DNA from: Thermoguttaceae bacterium
GTDB taxonomy: Bacteria; Planctomycetota; Planctomycetia; Pirellulales; Thermoguttaceae
Direction: 5' to 3'
Length of the DNA stretch: 64,000 bases
NCBI GenBank assembly: GCA_025062105.1
Contig: JANXAQ010000121.1
Span: 46,159 to 110,158 of the forward strand
The first letter of the stretch is position 1. Each line of letters starts with the position of its first letter. Below the pieces are notes generated by a model. It saw only the letters and a list, made by a program, of their open reading frames with translations. It was not told the origin of the DNA and did no database searches. A program made the position numbers and the translations under genes. Positions 26,811-36,350 of this stretch are shown piece by piece.

Positions 26811-26912
26811 CCTCATCGGGAAGGCGAAAATTCTCTTTCGGACGAATCGGCAATCACCCGCCGCTGAAGATTGGGGTAAAATAAATGGAGTCGTTTTATA
26901 GGAGGGGTGAAT

Positions 26913-27962
26913 ATGGAGAGGTCTGTTGGGGATGGACGATGGCGGTGGGGGCGATTAGGTTGCTTCTTTCAGACCAAGAAGGGCCAGAAGGAAATATGCA
27001 CATCCATTTCCTTTCAGGCTTTCACCTTGGTGGAGCTTTTGGTCGTCATTACGATCATTGGCATCTTGATTGCCCTGCTACTACCGGCGGTGCAGGCGGC
27101 GCGGGAGGCAGCCCGACGCGCTCAGTGCCAAAACAACCTCAAACAGATCGGCCTGGCCTTGCATAACTACCATCAGGCGGCCGGTTGTTTCCCGCCTGGC
27201 AAGATCACCGAAGGCCGATGCTGCGACCGGCCCAGCATGATCACCTGGACCATTTCCATCTTGCCCTATCTGGAACAGCAAGCCCTTTACGACCGGTACG
27301 ACCAGCGGAAGTTCAACGAGGACCCGGAAAATCAGTTTGTGCGGGAGGCAATGGTCCAGGCGTATATGTGTGCGGTGGAAGAAGGAGTCCGGGAACTGGA
27401 CTATCCGGAAAGCGGCCCAGGGGCCTCGCTCCGATACCGCCGGGGTTCCTACCGGGCTATGGAAGGAATGACTGATGGCGGCGGCTGGTGGGATTCCCAC
27501 GAAGGCAGCTACCTTCCTATGAGCCAGCGAGGAGTCCTCCATGTGGTGGCCGATCGTGCTCGGGCCGAATGGAGCCCCTCGGAAGTGCCCCGGCCGCTAA
27601 CTACGGAAACCATCGAGAATATCCGAGACGGCACGTCGAATACGCTCTTGGTGGGCGAGATGGCCACCCGAACCCGGCCGCGGCGCCGCACCTTCTGGGC
27701 CTACGCCTATACCTCCTACAACACGTCAGCAGCGGTGCCGCAAAGCCGGACGCTTTTAGGCGATTATGACCAATGCTCGGCCATTGGCGGCGCCGGCGGG
27801 GATAACCCCTGCAAACGGGGCTGGGGCAGCTATCATCCGGGCGTCATTCAGTTTGTTCTGTGCGATGGCTCGGTGCGGCCCATCTCACAGCAGATCGACA
27901 TCAACGTGTTCTGCGCCTTGGCGACCATTGCTGGCGGCGAAGCAGTCCAACTGCCGCCGTAA
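26913..27962 (+). CDS. DUF1559 domain protein with type IV prepilin-like N-terminus
   Basis: A 349-aa exported protein of the family that is hugely expanded in planctomycetes; its cellular role is unknown. After about 35 residues comes the prepilin-type helix [20 protein letters not shown], typically processed by a prepilin peptidase, then [20 protein letters not shown]. The body contains the DUF1559 features [11 protein letters not shown] and, near the C-terminus, the His-containing [16 protein letters not shown]. The ATG at 26913 is chosen because GGAGGGG lies five bases upstream; a GTG six bases earlier overlaps that site. The leader before the helix is longer than usual. A lipoprotein gene follows 35 bp later, a common pairing. 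Confidence 0.93.
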   Translation: MERSVGDGRWRWGRLGCFFQTKKGQKEICTSISFQAFTLVELLVVITIIGILIALLLPAVQAAREAARRAQCQNNLKQIGLALHNYHQAAGCFPPGKITEGRCCDRPSMITWTISILPYLEQQALYDRYDQRKFNEDPENQFVREAMVQAYMCAVEEGVRELDYPESGPGASLRYRRGSYRAMEGMTDGGGWWDSHEGSYLPMSQRGVLHVVADRARAEWSPSEVPRPLTTETIENIRDGTSNTLLVGEMATRTRPRRRTFWAYAYTSYNTSAAVPQSRTLLGDYDQCSAIGGAGGDNPCKRGWGSYHPGVIQFVLCDGSVRPISQQIDINVFCALATIAGGEAVQLPP

Positions 27963-27997
27963 TCTTTCTTTGTTTCTATCCGTTCGGAGGGGAGACC

Positions 27998-28441
27998 ATG
28001 AAAGTGAGCTTGCTATGGTGGGGAGTTGGCAGAAGCTACGGGTTGGCGGCCATCGGGCTAGCAGCGGCGCTGGTTCTGGCCGGCTGCGAGCAACGACGCT
28101 ATGTAATCGTTCCGGTGTCTGGCCGAATCACCTTTGAGGGCAAACCGATGGAGGGGGTGCATGTCAATTTTCAGCCCCAAGGCGGTGGCCCAGCTTCGGT
28201 CGGGGTAACTGACAAAGAAGGCCGATATACGCTCCGACGGATCGATACCCAACAGCCCGGCGCCATCGTAGGCACCCACCGAGTCTATTTCTCATTGGCG
28301 GCCGAGAATGTCTCTCAGGACGATGCGGGCCGACCGGTAAAAAGCCGACTGCCAGAAAAATACCGTAAAGGTATGATTATGTTTACCGTACCGCCCAGTG
28401 GAACCAATCAGGCCGATTTCCAATTGAGCAGCCGACCGTAA
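27998..28441 (+). CDS. Putative lipoprotein with carboxypeptidase-regulatory-like (beta-sandwich) domain
   Basis: A 147-aa protein whose ATG follows GGAGGGGAGACC. The signal peptide ends in a lipobox (LVLAGC, Cys at about residue 29), so export and lipid anchoring are expected. The mature part begins with VPVSGRITFEGKPMEGVHVN and DKEGRYTLRRID, the transthyretin/CarboxypepD_reg-like fold frequent in planctomycete lipoproteins. It closes with a beta-strand ending NQADFQL. It is co-directional with, and 35 bp behind, the DUF1559 gene, so the two are likely co-transcribed. The function is unknown. Confidence 0.88.
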   Translation: MKVSLLWWGVGRSYGLAAIGLAAALVLAGCEQRRYVIVPVSGRITFEGKPMEGVHVNFQPQGGGPASVGVTDKEGRYTLRRIDTQQPGAIVGTHRVYFSLAAENVSQDDAGRPVKSRLPEKYRKGMIMFTVPPSGTNQADFQLSSRP

Positions 28442-28481
28442 GGAAACGGAAGGCTCCCTGCTGAGGCAGCTCCACTTTTCC

Positions 28482-28630
28482 CTCGACTTTTGCCATTTTT
28501 AAGCCAGTCCCGAATGTGCCGCGATGTAACTCTTTGTGAGCATTCCAGTGAGGAAATTGCATGTCCAAATGAGGGGTACTCCGTAACTTTCGAGGGCAAA
28601 AGAAGTTAGGAAAAATGGCAAAAGTCGTGC
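28482..28630 (-). repeat. Family A inverted-repeat element (A4)
   Basis: Ends CTCGACTTTTGCCATTTTT and AAAAATGGCAAAAGTCGTG. Reverse orientation, with internal TAACTCTTTGTGAGCATTCC. It lies 40 bp after the lipoprotein stop codon. Confidence 0.88.
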
Positions 28631-28677
28631 TTACAGGCCCCTCCCACCTATCGGCTACCTACCGGAAGCCCCATCCG

Positions 28678-29232
28678 CTATACCTCAGATAAGTCGATCC
28701 GCTCGGCATGGTTCTGTAAATAGCCGATCAGTTGCCGTAACCACTCCGGTTTGCTCCGCCAACGGCTCCATGGGGCAACTTTTCCGATCCCAGTGCCCAT
28801 GATCCCACTTGGCCCCCCAGCAACCATCTGCCGTCGCTGGCCATCTTCCTGCTCACAAAATAATCCACCGGCTTCGTAGGCCACTTGCTGAATCGTCTGT
28901 TTGCTCAACCGCACCCCGCAGTCCTCCCATAGCCGCTTCCACACCTGCTCCGCCGGCGCCCAGGCCCCTAGCCAACTCAGCCGCTTGGCCAACTGCCAAC
29001 TGACCCCGTGCAAGCGAAATCGCACCTGCCTGTCCTCCGGATAGCTCTCCCGACCACAACCCCCACACCGCCAACGCTGCCGACACAGTCGAATCACACC
29101 CACCGTCGTGGCTACGTAACCTCTCGGACGGCCTTGAGCACGCATCCGACCTCCGCAATCACCACAGGCCTCCCTGGGCCGCTCGGCTGCCCGGGCCTGC
29201 CCTGCCCATCCCTCCAACGCCTCACAGGCCAA
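28678..29232 (-). pseudogene. ISKra4/UPF0236-type transposase remnant
   Basis: A 184-codon frame with the zinc-ribbon N-terminal region of ISKra4-type transposases (CGDCGGRMRAQGRPRGY; CRQRWRCGGCGRESYP) and LSKQTIQQVAYEAG. It then jumps near residue 140 to KPEWLRQLIGYLQNHAERID, which belongs near the C-terminus of the family. The central catalytic region is missing, so an internal deletion is inferred. The N-terminus is also incomplete: in-frame coding resemblance continues upstream toward 29280. No terminal repeats could be assigned with confidence. Confidence 0.7.
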
Positions 29233-29729
29233 CTGACGAAATCCCTCCCGAATCTGTTACTCGGCCTGCTGGAAATCCTCCAGATTGGCCGGAAGACTCT
29301 CAAGCAACTATCCCATCTTGGGGGGCTGATTTGTTGTGGTCTATTCAGGGGGGTGGAGGAAGATAGCTAGTCCCCATTTCCAGCGAACTGGTTCTCCATC
29401 TGGCAGTTCTAAGAACAAAACGTTCCGAATTCTGGATTCCAGGGGCCATAACGTTCTCGGTGGAGTTAGGCTCTATATCCGGAAGTAAAATGGGTAGGTT
29501 TGGTCGAAAGCTGGCTTTCCGGGCCAGGAGGTTTATTTTGTGCATATTATCTATCTTGCCCAATTCGCCCACAAAATTTCAGCCGCACCCGAGGCTGTGG
29601 TCCTTGCCAAGAGCTCAGGGCCAAGGATTTCCTGAGCAGGATTGGCTAGTAGGTTTCTCCCAGGGGGTGGGAGAACGGAACAGAGTGGTTAGGGTATGCG
29701 TTAGGTTGGCTTTTTCAGGAGGCAGTGGT
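29233..29729. other. Intergenic region between transposase remnant and LRR gene
   Basis: It holds family-EF element EF2 (29320-29590). A long open frame from 29460 runs into the LRR gene, but its first 90 codons lie mostly in EF2 and have no ribosome site. Confidence 0.6.
29320..29590 (+). repeat. Family EF inverted-repeat element (EF2), ~271 bp
   Basis: It begins GGGGGCTGATTTGTTGTGGT, contains GGAAGATAGCTAGTCCCC, and ends CACAAAATTTCAGCCGCACCC-like. The end and start are inverted repeats. Confidence 0.65.
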
Positions 29730-30686
29730 ATGTGGGGACAAATGGCAACAGGTGGGAAAGTGCTGATACTGGGAATGGTGGTGGTTTTAGCAGGTGATGG
29801 GGCAAGTAGAGATCCTCTGGCCAAGGCGGAGGCCGGCCAGCCGCTGCCGCCGGAGATTATCCAGGCCAGGCAACACCCGCCTGACACATACACCTCAGGT
29901 GCACCACGGAAGCCGGTGTCGCCGTACGTTCTCGAATCCTGGCGAAGGAGAAGCATTCGGGAGGGCTGGATGGGTATGGTAGAGGGAAGACTGCTTCCTT
30001 TTGCGCCCACAAAAGAGAAACTGCTGGAAGGATTGCCCATGGATTTAAGAATGAAGGTAAAGACCTTTCCGGCCTTTCGTGTTAGGTTTTTGTTAGATGG
30101 GGTGGAGGTGAAGGAGTGGTGGTTGTTTCCACCGCCTTTTGCTCCGTTTTTTGGACTGGACCTTTCCTACACTACCATTAGGGATGAGAACCTTCTTAAG
30201 GAATTGGCCGGGTTTGAAAAGTTGGATGTCTTGGAGCTTAGGAGGACCGAGATCACGGATGCGGGCCTAGAGCACTTGGCCGGGCTGAAGCTAAAAAACC
30301 TTACAATTCCTGATCAAGCCAAGACAGACCTAGGCTTGAAACATTACTTGGCGGCATTGGAGGAACCGAAAGAACTGGATTTAAGACTCTGGAAGATCAC
30401 GGATGCAGGCCTTGCGCACTTGGCCGGGCTGAAAAACTTGCAAGTGCTGAACCTTTGGAATACTCGGATCACGGATGCGGGCCTAGAGCACTTGGCCGGG
30501 CTGAAAAACTTGCAAGTGCTGGACCTTTCCTTTACCCAGATTACGAATGCGGGCCTGGAGAAGTTGGTCGAGCTGGAAAACTTGCAAGAGCTGGACGTTA
30601 CAGGCACCAATATCCGGAAGACCACGGATGTGGGCTACCAAAAGTTGAAAAAGGCAGTGCCGAACTGCAAGATCAAGATAAAGTAA
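29730..30686 (+). CDS. Exported leucine-rich-repeat protein (ITDAGL type)
   Basis: A 318-aa protein. The start is the ATG at 29730, seven bases after AGGAGG, giving a signal-peptide-like N-terminus (GGKVLILGMVVVLAGDGAS). The upstream extension of the frame lies in repeat DNA and is rejected. Residues about 135-310 are leucine-rich repeats of about 24 residues with the planctomycete-typical ITDAGLEHLAGLKNLQVLDL pattern; five to six repeats are visible, one degenerate (LGLKHYLAALEEPKELDL). Near-identical DNA repeats (30396-30540) suggest internal duplication. LRRs mediate protein binding; the partner is unknown. No operon partner is evident. Confidence 0.85.
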   Translation: MWGQMATGGKVLILGMVVVLAGDGASRDPLAKAEAGQPLPPEIIQARQHPPDTYTSGAPRKPVSPYVLESWRRRSIREGWMGMVEGRLLPFAPTKEKLLEGLPMDLRMKVKTFPAFRVRFLLDGVEVKEWWLFPPPFAPFFGLDLSYTTIRDENLLKELAGFEKLDVLELRRTEITDAGLEHLAGLKLKNLTIPDQAKTDLGLKHYLAALEEPKELDLRLWKITDAGLAHLAGLKNLQVLNLWNTRITDAGLEHLAGLKNLQVLDLSFTQITNAGLEKLVELENLQELDVTGTNIRKTTDVGYQKLKKAVPNCKIKIK

Positions 30687-31109
30687 GATATAGTCAGCTG
30701 AAGGGAATGGGCCTATGTTTTTCCCCTTTCCCGCTGCTCCAAAAGGGATAGGGAGAGGCGGAAGGAGAGAAACAAGAATGGCTTTTTGTCCCCCTCCCCC
30801 GGCTTGCCTTCGGCAATGCCACCCTCTTGGCGCGGAGGGGAGAGGGGTTTTGTCTGGATTCCTTCTTGCGGTGGAATGCCACTGGGAACCCAGTGAGCCG
30901 AACAATTCAACATTCGTTCACATTCTTAGTGCGGAGCTGACAGGGGGAATTCGGCATAAGGAGAGCCTACGCCCTAGCCAGGACTTCCGCGGTGAGGAGA
31001 GCGGGATGGTAGGGCTGGGGATCTGCCCCGGCCGGATGGGCGGCTTAGGCAGAGCGTAGCCCCTCCGCGTTGGAATGCCAGCAGGATAGCCGCCCTGCCG
31101 ACCGGTCCT
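30687..31109. other. Intergenic region, nothing recognised
   Basis: About 420 bp between convergent genes. It has purine- or C-rich low-complexity stretches near 30745-30850 but no gene and no member of the main repeat families. Confidence 0.4.
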
Positions 31110-32222
31110 TCAGGCGAGTGATCCAGTGGTCAATTTTTTACATATTGCTTCGGCCATTTGTCGAGTGCCAACGGCCGTAGGATCGTCCCGGTGGGGTTTG
31201 AGATCGTAGGTTACGTATTTTCCTTCGGCAATCACGCTGGCCACGGCCCGTTCGAGCCGATCGGCCGCCTCCTTTTCGCCTAGGTGCCGAAGCATCAGCA
31301 CCCCCGAAAGAATCAACGCCGTCGGATTGACCTTATTAAGGCCTTTGTATTTGGGGGCGCTGCCGTGGGTAGCCTCGAAGACAGCAGCATCCGGGCCGAT
31401 ATTGGCTCCCGGCGCTACGCCCAGGCCCCCCACCAAACCAGCCGCCAAATCGCTCACAATATCGCCATACAGATTCGGCAACACCAGGACATCGTAAAGT
31501 TCGGGCTTTTGCACCAGTTGCATGCACATGTTATCGACGATGCGGTCTTCAAACTCGATGTCGGGAAACTCCTGGGCCACCTGACGGGCATGGGCCAAAA
31601 ATAGCCCATCGGTATGTTTTATGAAGTCAGCCTTGTGAACATCTGTTACCTTACAACGGCCATGCCGACGGGCATACTCGAAGGCAAACCGCACAATCCG
31701 CTGGGTGCCGGAAATGGAAATCGGCTTGATGGAAATACCGGTCTCTTCTGGGCCGGTCTGGATCTTCCGATCCGGGCAAGGGCGATTGATGCACTCAATG
31801 AGTTCGGCGGTGGCCGGCTGCCCCTGGGCAAACTCTACGCCTGCATAAAGATCCTCGGTGTTCTCCCGAATGATGACGAGGTCGATCGGCACATCGCGGA
31901 AAAAGCTGCGCACCCCTGGATAATACTTACAGGGCCGAACACAGGCAAAAAGACCTAACTCCTGACGCAAAAAGACATTGACCGACCGGAAGCCGGTGCC
32001 GACCGGCGTGGTGATCGGCCCTTTGAGCGCACAGCGGGTCCGCCGGATGCTTTCCAAGAGGCCCTCCGGGATCGGCGTGCCCAGACGCTCCATCACATCT
32101 AGACCTGCTTCCTGCACATCCCACCGGATCCGCACCCCGGTGGCCTCAATACACATTCGGGCGGCCTCTGCCAACTCCGGCCCGACACCATCGCCCAGAA
32201 TCAGCGTTACTTCGTGTTCCAT
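31110..32222 (-). CDS. NAD-dependent isocitrate/isopropylmalate-type dehydrogenase, likely isocitrate dehydrogenase
   Basis: Oxidative decarboxylation of isocitrate (TCA cycle) is the likely reaction. The protein is 370 aa from the ATG at 32222 ([16 protein letters not shown]); a longer frame reaching 32399 has no supporting homology. Family features are the N-terminal GDGVGPE, the substrate loop [20 protein letters not shown] with Ser and the Arg pair, [12 protein letters not shown], the catalytic Lys and Asp region [15 protein letters not shown], metal Asps in [13 protein letters not shown], and the cofactor loop [19 protein letters not shown]. The Asn after SV favours IDH over LeuB, and an NAD-type loop is suggested, but 3-isopropylmalate or homoisocitrate activity cannot be excluded by eye. 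It has no leucine-biosynthesis neighbours. Confidence 0.9.
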   Translation of the reverse strand: MEHEVTLILGDGVGPELAEAARMCIEATGVRIRWDVQEAGLDVMERLGTPIPEGLLESIRRTRCALKGPITTPVGTGFRSVNVFLRQELGLFACVRPCKYYPGVRSFFRDVPIDLVIIRENTEDLYAGVEFAQGQPATAELIECINRPCPDRKIQTGPEETGISIKPISISGTQRIVRFAFEYARRHGRCKVTDVHKADFIKHTDGLFLAHARQVAQEFPDIEFEDRIVDNMCMQLVQKPELYDVLVLPNLYGDIVSDLAAGLVGGLGVAPGANIGPDAAVFEATHGSAPKYKGLNKVNPTALILSGVLMLRHLGEKEAADRLERAVASVIAEGKYVTYDLKPHRDDPTAVGTRQMAEAICKKLTTGSLA

Positions 32223-32540
32223 ACAGCTTCCCAACCTGAGGTGTGGAATACTCCATTGCTTCCTTCGGCTAGAAAACCTCCGCTTGTTTCCAGGGTGGAT
32301 GATTAGGAGGACGGAAATCTCCCGCTTTCGGGGGTATCCGCCCCTCCGGAATCTTGTCTGACCACTCCTGGAACAGAGTCTTTCTAAGTGTGTCGGCAAA
32401 GTCCAGGGCTATCAATCCCGCCGAGACCCTCCGGTGGCTCCTCTATGAGAGGAATTGCTGTGATAGGGCTGCGTTATTCCTTTTAGAGAGCAAGGACCAG
32501 AACGTGCAGGAAAGGGAAAGCCGAGGACCATCCCATGCTG

Positions 32541-32578
32541 GGTGAGGGGAAGCCTATCCCGTAGGCTTCCCCATCACC
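32541..32578. promoter_or_regulatory. Strong 16-bp-stem hairpin
   Basis: GGTGAGGGGAAGCCTA pairs with TAGGCTTCCCCATCACC around a five-base loop, with one bulged base. It lies 104 bp before the next gene. No T-run follows, so a canonical terminator is doubtful. Confidence 0.5.
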
Positions 32579-32681
32579 CCAACCTGGCTTCCATTCAGGA
32601 GCGGCACCCGGGAGAATCAGCATCCTGTGCTTACTGCTAAACGAGGGTTTCCCCTATCACCAGCTTAAGGAGGCGGTAGCG

Positions 32682-33023
32682 ATGCCTTATTCGATCAACG
32701 GAATTGGGACCACTTTTTATGGACACCGAGACGATGAACCGGACGGCTCCTACGTCACCACCGAATGGCTGATCTTTCTGTTCATTCCGATCTTACCGAT
32801 TCGCTCGTTTCGCGTCTGGCCGCTAGGCCAGCGCCGTTTTCTGGGGGACTTTAGCCAACAGTATCTTGCCCGGGAAGTACCTTTATGCAGGCCCCAGGTG
32901 GTCAATGTGTATCTGACCACCTTTGTGTTGTTAAGTTTGCTTGGACTGGGTGTGGCCATTTTCTTATGGGGGGAGGCGATATGGTCGCTAGTGGTGAAGA
33001 TAGCGGTGAAGATACTGGTCTGA
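32682..33023 (+). CDS. Small membrane protein of unknown function
   Basis: A 113-aa protein whose ATG follows AAGGAGGCGGTAGCG, a good ribosome site. It begins MPYSINGIGTTFYGHRDD, then TTEWLIFLFIPILPIRSFRV. One clear membrane helix follows at about 80-105 (VYLTTFVLLSLLGLGVAIFL). The N-terminal pattern is reminiscent of small planctomycete proteins with a degraded zinc-ribbon or 'GIGTxFYG' motif, but I cannot name a family. It is followed by other small membrane proteins on the same strand, with large gaps between them. Confidence 0.8.
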   Translation: MPYSINGIGTTFYGHRDDEPDGSYVTTEWLIFLFIPILPIRSFRVWPLGQRRFLGDFSQQYLAREVPLCRPQVVNVYLTTFVLLSLLGLGVAIFLWGEAIWSLVVKIAVKILV

Positions 33024-33382
33024 TATATATTTATATATGATATCTGAACGGAAACCAATTGGACCGTAGCTGCCGGGTCCGCCAACACCAAAGCGCGTCT
33101 GGCAGACGGAACAGGTATACAAGGAACAAGGCACTGGTGGGTGTTTGGGGGCCGTTCAGGGTAAGAGTCACACCACCCGCCGTCTCAGGCAGGATGGGCA
33201 AGTGATAAGCGTATCGGTTGCTAGGACCGTCAATGTATGGGCTAAGCAACCGATAGGTCACGGCAGGCGACATCGGTAGCTGGTCTTTAGTACATACAAA
33301 CACCGGTCTGGTGGCATGATGGCTGCTAGTAGGGATTGGTCGGGCGTGAGGATTCGTTTGCTTGCGAAGAAAGGGCTGAAGC
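33024..33382. other. Intergenic region, nothing firmly recognised
   Basis: An opposite-strand open frame (33031-33447) overlaps the start of the next gene and resembles no family I know. It has no clear ribosome site and was not called. Confidence 0.35.
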
Positions 33383-33937
33383 ATGGAAACTTGTCCGAAA
33401 TGTTCTACAGAGATGACAATTGTGGCTGGCGGGTTTGAATGCCCCAATTGCCATGAGAAATTGGCAGTGTGGGAGGTCTGTCCGTATTGCGGCAGCCGGC
33501 ATTTGAAACGGAGCGAGCGGCCTTCGCTACTGGATGGTGCATACGGTTCGGAGTGCCTTCAGTGTGGGGCGCAATTTGCGCCGGACTGCCCATTAGGATG
33601 GATCATAGGGCTAATGATTTTTGCCGGTGCAATTACCCTGTTTTCCATCGGCGTGCTTGTGTATATGGCCAACACCAAAGAAGGCCTGGAAATCGGTAGT
33701 CAGATAAGGCGATTTTGGCTTTTATTGTTGGGGCCGATTGTAGGACCCATCGTGATTATTCATCTTTTACACACCCTCTATGCCAGAAACCGATCTCTCC
33801 GGAAGAATACGTCCGGAGGAAACAAGCGGAATGCTCGTCGGAGCCCTCCTCACAACCGTCCGAGGAGGGCCAGCGTCGTTCGGATTCCCAAGGTTGGAAC
33901 AACGACACTCCATAATCGTGGTTCTGCTGTTTCCTAA
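33383..33937 (+). CDS. Double-zinc-ribbon membrane protein
   Basis: A 184-aa protein whose ATG follows AAAGGG. The N-terminal 70 residues hold three CxxC pairs plus a fourth (CPKCST, CPNC, CPYC, CLQC), giving two probable zinc ribbons on the cytoplasmic side. Two hydrophobic helices follow (about 72-95 LGWIIGLMIFAGAITLFSIG and about 110-130 FWLLLLGPIVGPIVIIHLL). The tail is Arg/Lys-rich. Such zinc-ribbon/TM proteins are common but functionally undefined. The next gene begins 38 bp later, so they may be co-transcribed. Confidence 0.8.
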   Translation: METCPKCSTEMTIVAGGFECPNCHEKLAVWEVCPYCGSRHLKRSERPSLLDGAYGSECLQCGAQFAPDCPLGWIIGLMIFAGAITLFSIGVLVYMANTKEGLEIGSQIRRFWLLLLGPIVGPIVIIHLLHTLYARNRSLRKNTSGGNKRNARRSPPHNRPRRASVVRIPKVGTTTLHNRGSAVS

Positions 33938-33975
33938 CCAGCTGGCTTTCCCAACAAAACTAAAGGAGACGTGCT

Positions 33976-34392
33976 ATGAACTTGATGATGCTGATTCTTT
34001 ACCTGGGGGTTGGGCCTTTTTTGCTTCGGTTGGTTGTTTATGTGTACAATAGTTTACGGGAGGATCCTGCCTCTGGCATACCAGAACCGTCTCTAGGCAA
34101 AGCCTTCGGCATGATGGCCGCTGTGACGGTTGCCGACTTCCTTATTCGCATTATCCTCCTGGCCATGTTTGCAGGGGTTGAGGGGAATGCCCCCGCCATG
34201 ATGGGAATCACTATGGTCGTTTATTTTGTCCTGATCTTCTTGAGTATGGTTGGCATCTTTGCCTTAGTATTGCCGACCAGACTCGGCCCAGCTGTAGTAA
34301 TTGCCATCATGATCCTCTTAAGCTATGTCTTCATTGGCTTTCTCATTCAGCAGATTGTTCAAAGCGCAGCCACGGCATCCTACCGTGTCTAA
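33976..34392 (+). CDS. Integral membrane protein of unknown function (four helices)
   Basis: A 138-aa protein with ATG after AAAGGAGACGTGCT. Four hydrophobic segments cover most of the chain: LMMLILYLGVGPFLLRLVVY, MMAAVTVADFLIRIILLAMF, MGITMVVYFVLIFLSMVGIF and VVIAIMILLSYVFIGFLI. No catalytic motif is seen and no family is recognised. It follows the zinc-ribbon membrane protein closely and may act with it. A family-D repeat begins 38 bp after the stop codon. Confidence 0.78.
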   Translation: MNLMMLILYLGVGPFLLRLVVYVYNSLREDPASGIPEPSLGKAFGMMAAVTVADFLIRIILLAMFAGVEGNAPAMMGITMVVYFVLIFLSMVGIFALVLPTRLGPAVVIAIMILLSYVFIGFLIQQIVQSAATASYRV

Positions 34393-34429
34393 GCGGCTCT
34401 GACCCGCTTTCAAAGCCCCAGTTGGCTAA

Positions 34430-34586
34430 GAGGCTGTCTGAAAATAAAGAATGCAGTGGTTCGCTAGAGCATCGCCTGTGGAGATGCCCTTGCACCAAAA
34501 CCCATACAAATAAGGTTGAGATTCCCATCGGAACTAAAGGACTCTCCCTGCCTTCTAGGCCCAACATGCTTTTTTCAGACAACCTC
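34430..34586 (-). repeat. Family D-type element, second subfamily (D7)
   Basis: Ends GAGGCTGTCTGAAAATAAAG and TTTTTTCAGACAACCTC, flanked by TAA on both sides. The interior is the reverse complement of D6 with scattered differences, and the length is the same (157 bp). Confidence 0.87.
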
Positions 34587-34843
34587 TAAAACCCCGAATG
34601 AGGGAGAGTTTCCTGACTGTGATCTATGGGCCTATTGGTTTCATCCTGCGCCTAATTTGGGCGTCATTCCGGTTCCATAGCAGAGGAGAGGTTTAATGGG
34701 TGAGCAGAAGTAATCATTCCAGGCAGTTCCTCCGGCTAGGACCCGGGGAAACCTTTCTGTAGCCCGAAACACCCCACTTTCTTCGGTGGGATTGTTCCTA
34801 AAAAACAGGTATATTAGATGGTTGTCAGACGGGGAGTGATACC

Positions 34844-35560
34844 ATGAGCATGTCCCAAGGAACTTCTTCACCACTGGTATGTTGGGAACCGCCTGCAGAT
34901 GTTACGGACTTTGCAGGAGACCCATTGCCCAAAAATCTGGATTTTTTTGCGGCACCTCCCCCCGAGATCGGTGAGGTGCTATTCGCCTTCTCGACGCTCC
35001 GCCAAGGGAAACAGCCAATGCCTTTTCTGATGCGATCTTGCTGGACTGCTGCCACAGCGATTTTGTGCGGTTACCTTGGATGGTGGGTTGCCAGGGGATT
35101 GGAAATCAAAGCGTCCGAATGGGTTTGGGCTTGCATCCTAATCCCTGGTCTGATTGGGGGATTATGTGCACAAGGTGCTACCAAATTCACTCATACCTGT
35201 GCCTATGTTGGCCTGGAGGGAATGGCCCGTTTTCGATGTAAGCGCCACCGGGAGAACATAACGACCCAGGAAATCTTGCTTTTCGAGCCTGATTTAGAAT
35301 GTGAGGCTTTGCTCACATGTCACTACACCAATGCATTCTATGATTATACTTCTTACTGTTTCGATTGGAAGGATCGAAATGGTAGAACTATTTATACAAT
35401 TAAGGGGCTCTATAGATCGAAAAAAGATCAACCCCCGATGGATACCGAATTCTGGTATGCCAGAGCCGGTTATGCTGTGTGGAAGCTCCATGAAGAGTCC
35501 CAGTTGGTGATGAACCTACTCGAAGCGGTAGCCTCCAAGAAACCGCTCGATTCTCCATAA
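34844..35560 (+). CDS. Membrane protein of unknown function
   Basis: A 238-aa protein with ATG after GGGGAG. The N-terminal cytoplasmic part is short and Pro-rich (DFFAAPPPEIGEVLFAFSTL). Two membrane helices follow at about 65-85 (SCWTAATAILCGYLGWWVAR) and about 92-112 (WVWACILIPGLIGGLCAQGA). The C-terminal 120 residues look like a soluble beta-rich domain (VGLEGMARFRCKRHRENITT; YCFDWKDRNGRTIYTIKG), possibly PH-like. I cannot name a family. It stands alone between repeat blocks. Confidence 0.75.
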   Translation: MSMSQGTSSPLVCWEPPADVTDFAGDPLPKNLDFFAAPPPEIGEVLFAFSTLRQGKQPMPFLMRSCWTAATAILCGYLGWWVARGLEIKASEWVWACILIPGLIGGLCAQGATKFTHTCAYVGLEGMARFRCKRHRENITTQEILLFEPDLECEALLTCHYTNAFYDYTSYCFDWKDRNGRTIYTIKGLYRSKKDQPPMDTEFWYARAGYAVWKLHEESQLVMNLLEAVASKKPLDSP

Positions 35561-35565
35561 GGTCA

Positions 35566-35815
35566 GGAACTTGCCCCAAAATCTGAACACGTAGTGAACA
35601 ATAGGAACTTTTGTTCCGTCTATCGGTTGGCTGCTTTCGCCCCACAGCTACGAGATGTCGGTTGTTATCAATGCTAGCACCCCTATATAGTGAGCCGGAA
35701 TCTCAGGAAAACACTGAACATATAGTGAACTTCGGGAGCTGTTTCGGATAGCAGTCGGCGCCTAGGGGCCGAACAATTACTATCGGTTGGCTACTCTCAG
35801 TGCTAGCAATGTTAT
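35566..35815 (+). repeat. Two degenerate family B elements in tandem
   Basis: Each retains an AACxTAGTGAAC-type left part and a TATCGGTTGGCT...GCTAGCA core. The right ends are lost. Confidence 0.5.
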
Positions 35816-35839
35816 ATGTTCGGCCAGAAAGGGAATAAA

Positions 35840-35932
35840 AGCTTCTAACAAAATGAATTTTCCTGCCATCCCCCAAGCCGACAGGTAGGAGCTGAAAAAC
35901 CATCTACAGATTGTCATTTTGGTAGAGGCTCT
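35840..35932 (+). repeat. Family H inverted-repeat element (H1)
   Basis: Ends AGCTTCTAACAAAATGAA and GTCATTTTGGTAGAGGCT are inverted repeats. The interior CCTGCCATCCCCCAAG matches H2 at 41921. Confidence 0.6.
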
Positions 35933-35935
35933 TAA

Positions 35936-36084
35936 CTCGAGTTTTGCCAATTTTTCTAACTGCTTTTGGCTCAAGTAGTTACGATGAAACCACCTTTTGT
36001 TCAACCAATTTCCTAAGTCCAATAGTTACAAGATGTTAGAACTTTTCCCCTCCGGGAGGAAGCTAATCATGGCAAAGGGCGAGC
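35936..36084 (+). repeat. Family A inverted-repeat element (A5)
   Basis: Ends CTCGAGTTTTGCCAATTTTT and CATGGCAAAGGGCGAGC; TAA flanks both sides. Confidence 0.87.
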
Positions 36085-36202
36085 TAATAGAAACCTCTAC
36101 ATAATTTTAAGGAGATATTTTTATACCATTTTGGTTCCCATCGGACGAACCTAATATATTGGGTTGGTAGCGCTGCTAGACCTGACATAGGAGCTATTTA
36201 GA

Positions 36203-36350
36203 CTCGATTTTTGCCATTTTTCCTAACTGGTTTTGCCATAAGCAGTTACGATGAAACTTGCCTTTGTTCACCCCATTTCCTAACTCCAATAGTTACAAGG
36301 AGTTAGAGCTTTCTCGTTTCGGGGGAACGGCAAAAATGGCAAAAGTCGAG
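36203..36350 (+). repeat. Family A inverted-repeat element (A6)
   Basis: Ends CTCGATTTTTGCCATTTTT and AAAAATGGCAAAAGTCGAG, with the full internal CCTAACTCCAATAGTTACAA. Confidence 0.88.

Larger units (their letters stand above)
35561..36350. other. Repeat block after 34844-35560 gene
   Basis: Holds two degenerate family-B pieces (35566-35697, 35698-35815), family-H copy H1, family-A copies A5 and A6, and a partial reversed B (36091-36190). No gene is supported. Confidence 0.7.

Noticed and set aside
29460..29729. N-terminal 90 codons of the LRR frame
   Set aside because: They lie mostly within repeat EF2 and lack a ribosome site; the ATG at 29730 has AGGAGG and gives a signal peptide.
32223..32399. 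N-terminal extension of the dehydrogenase frame
   Set aside because: The Rossmann-type start GDGVGPE begins a few residues after the ATG at 32222; the extension has no family counterpart.
33031..33447. 138-codon minus-strand frame
   Set aside because: It overlaps the start of the zinc-ribbon gene, has no clear ribosome site, and its sequence matches nothing known to me; kept as unassigned.
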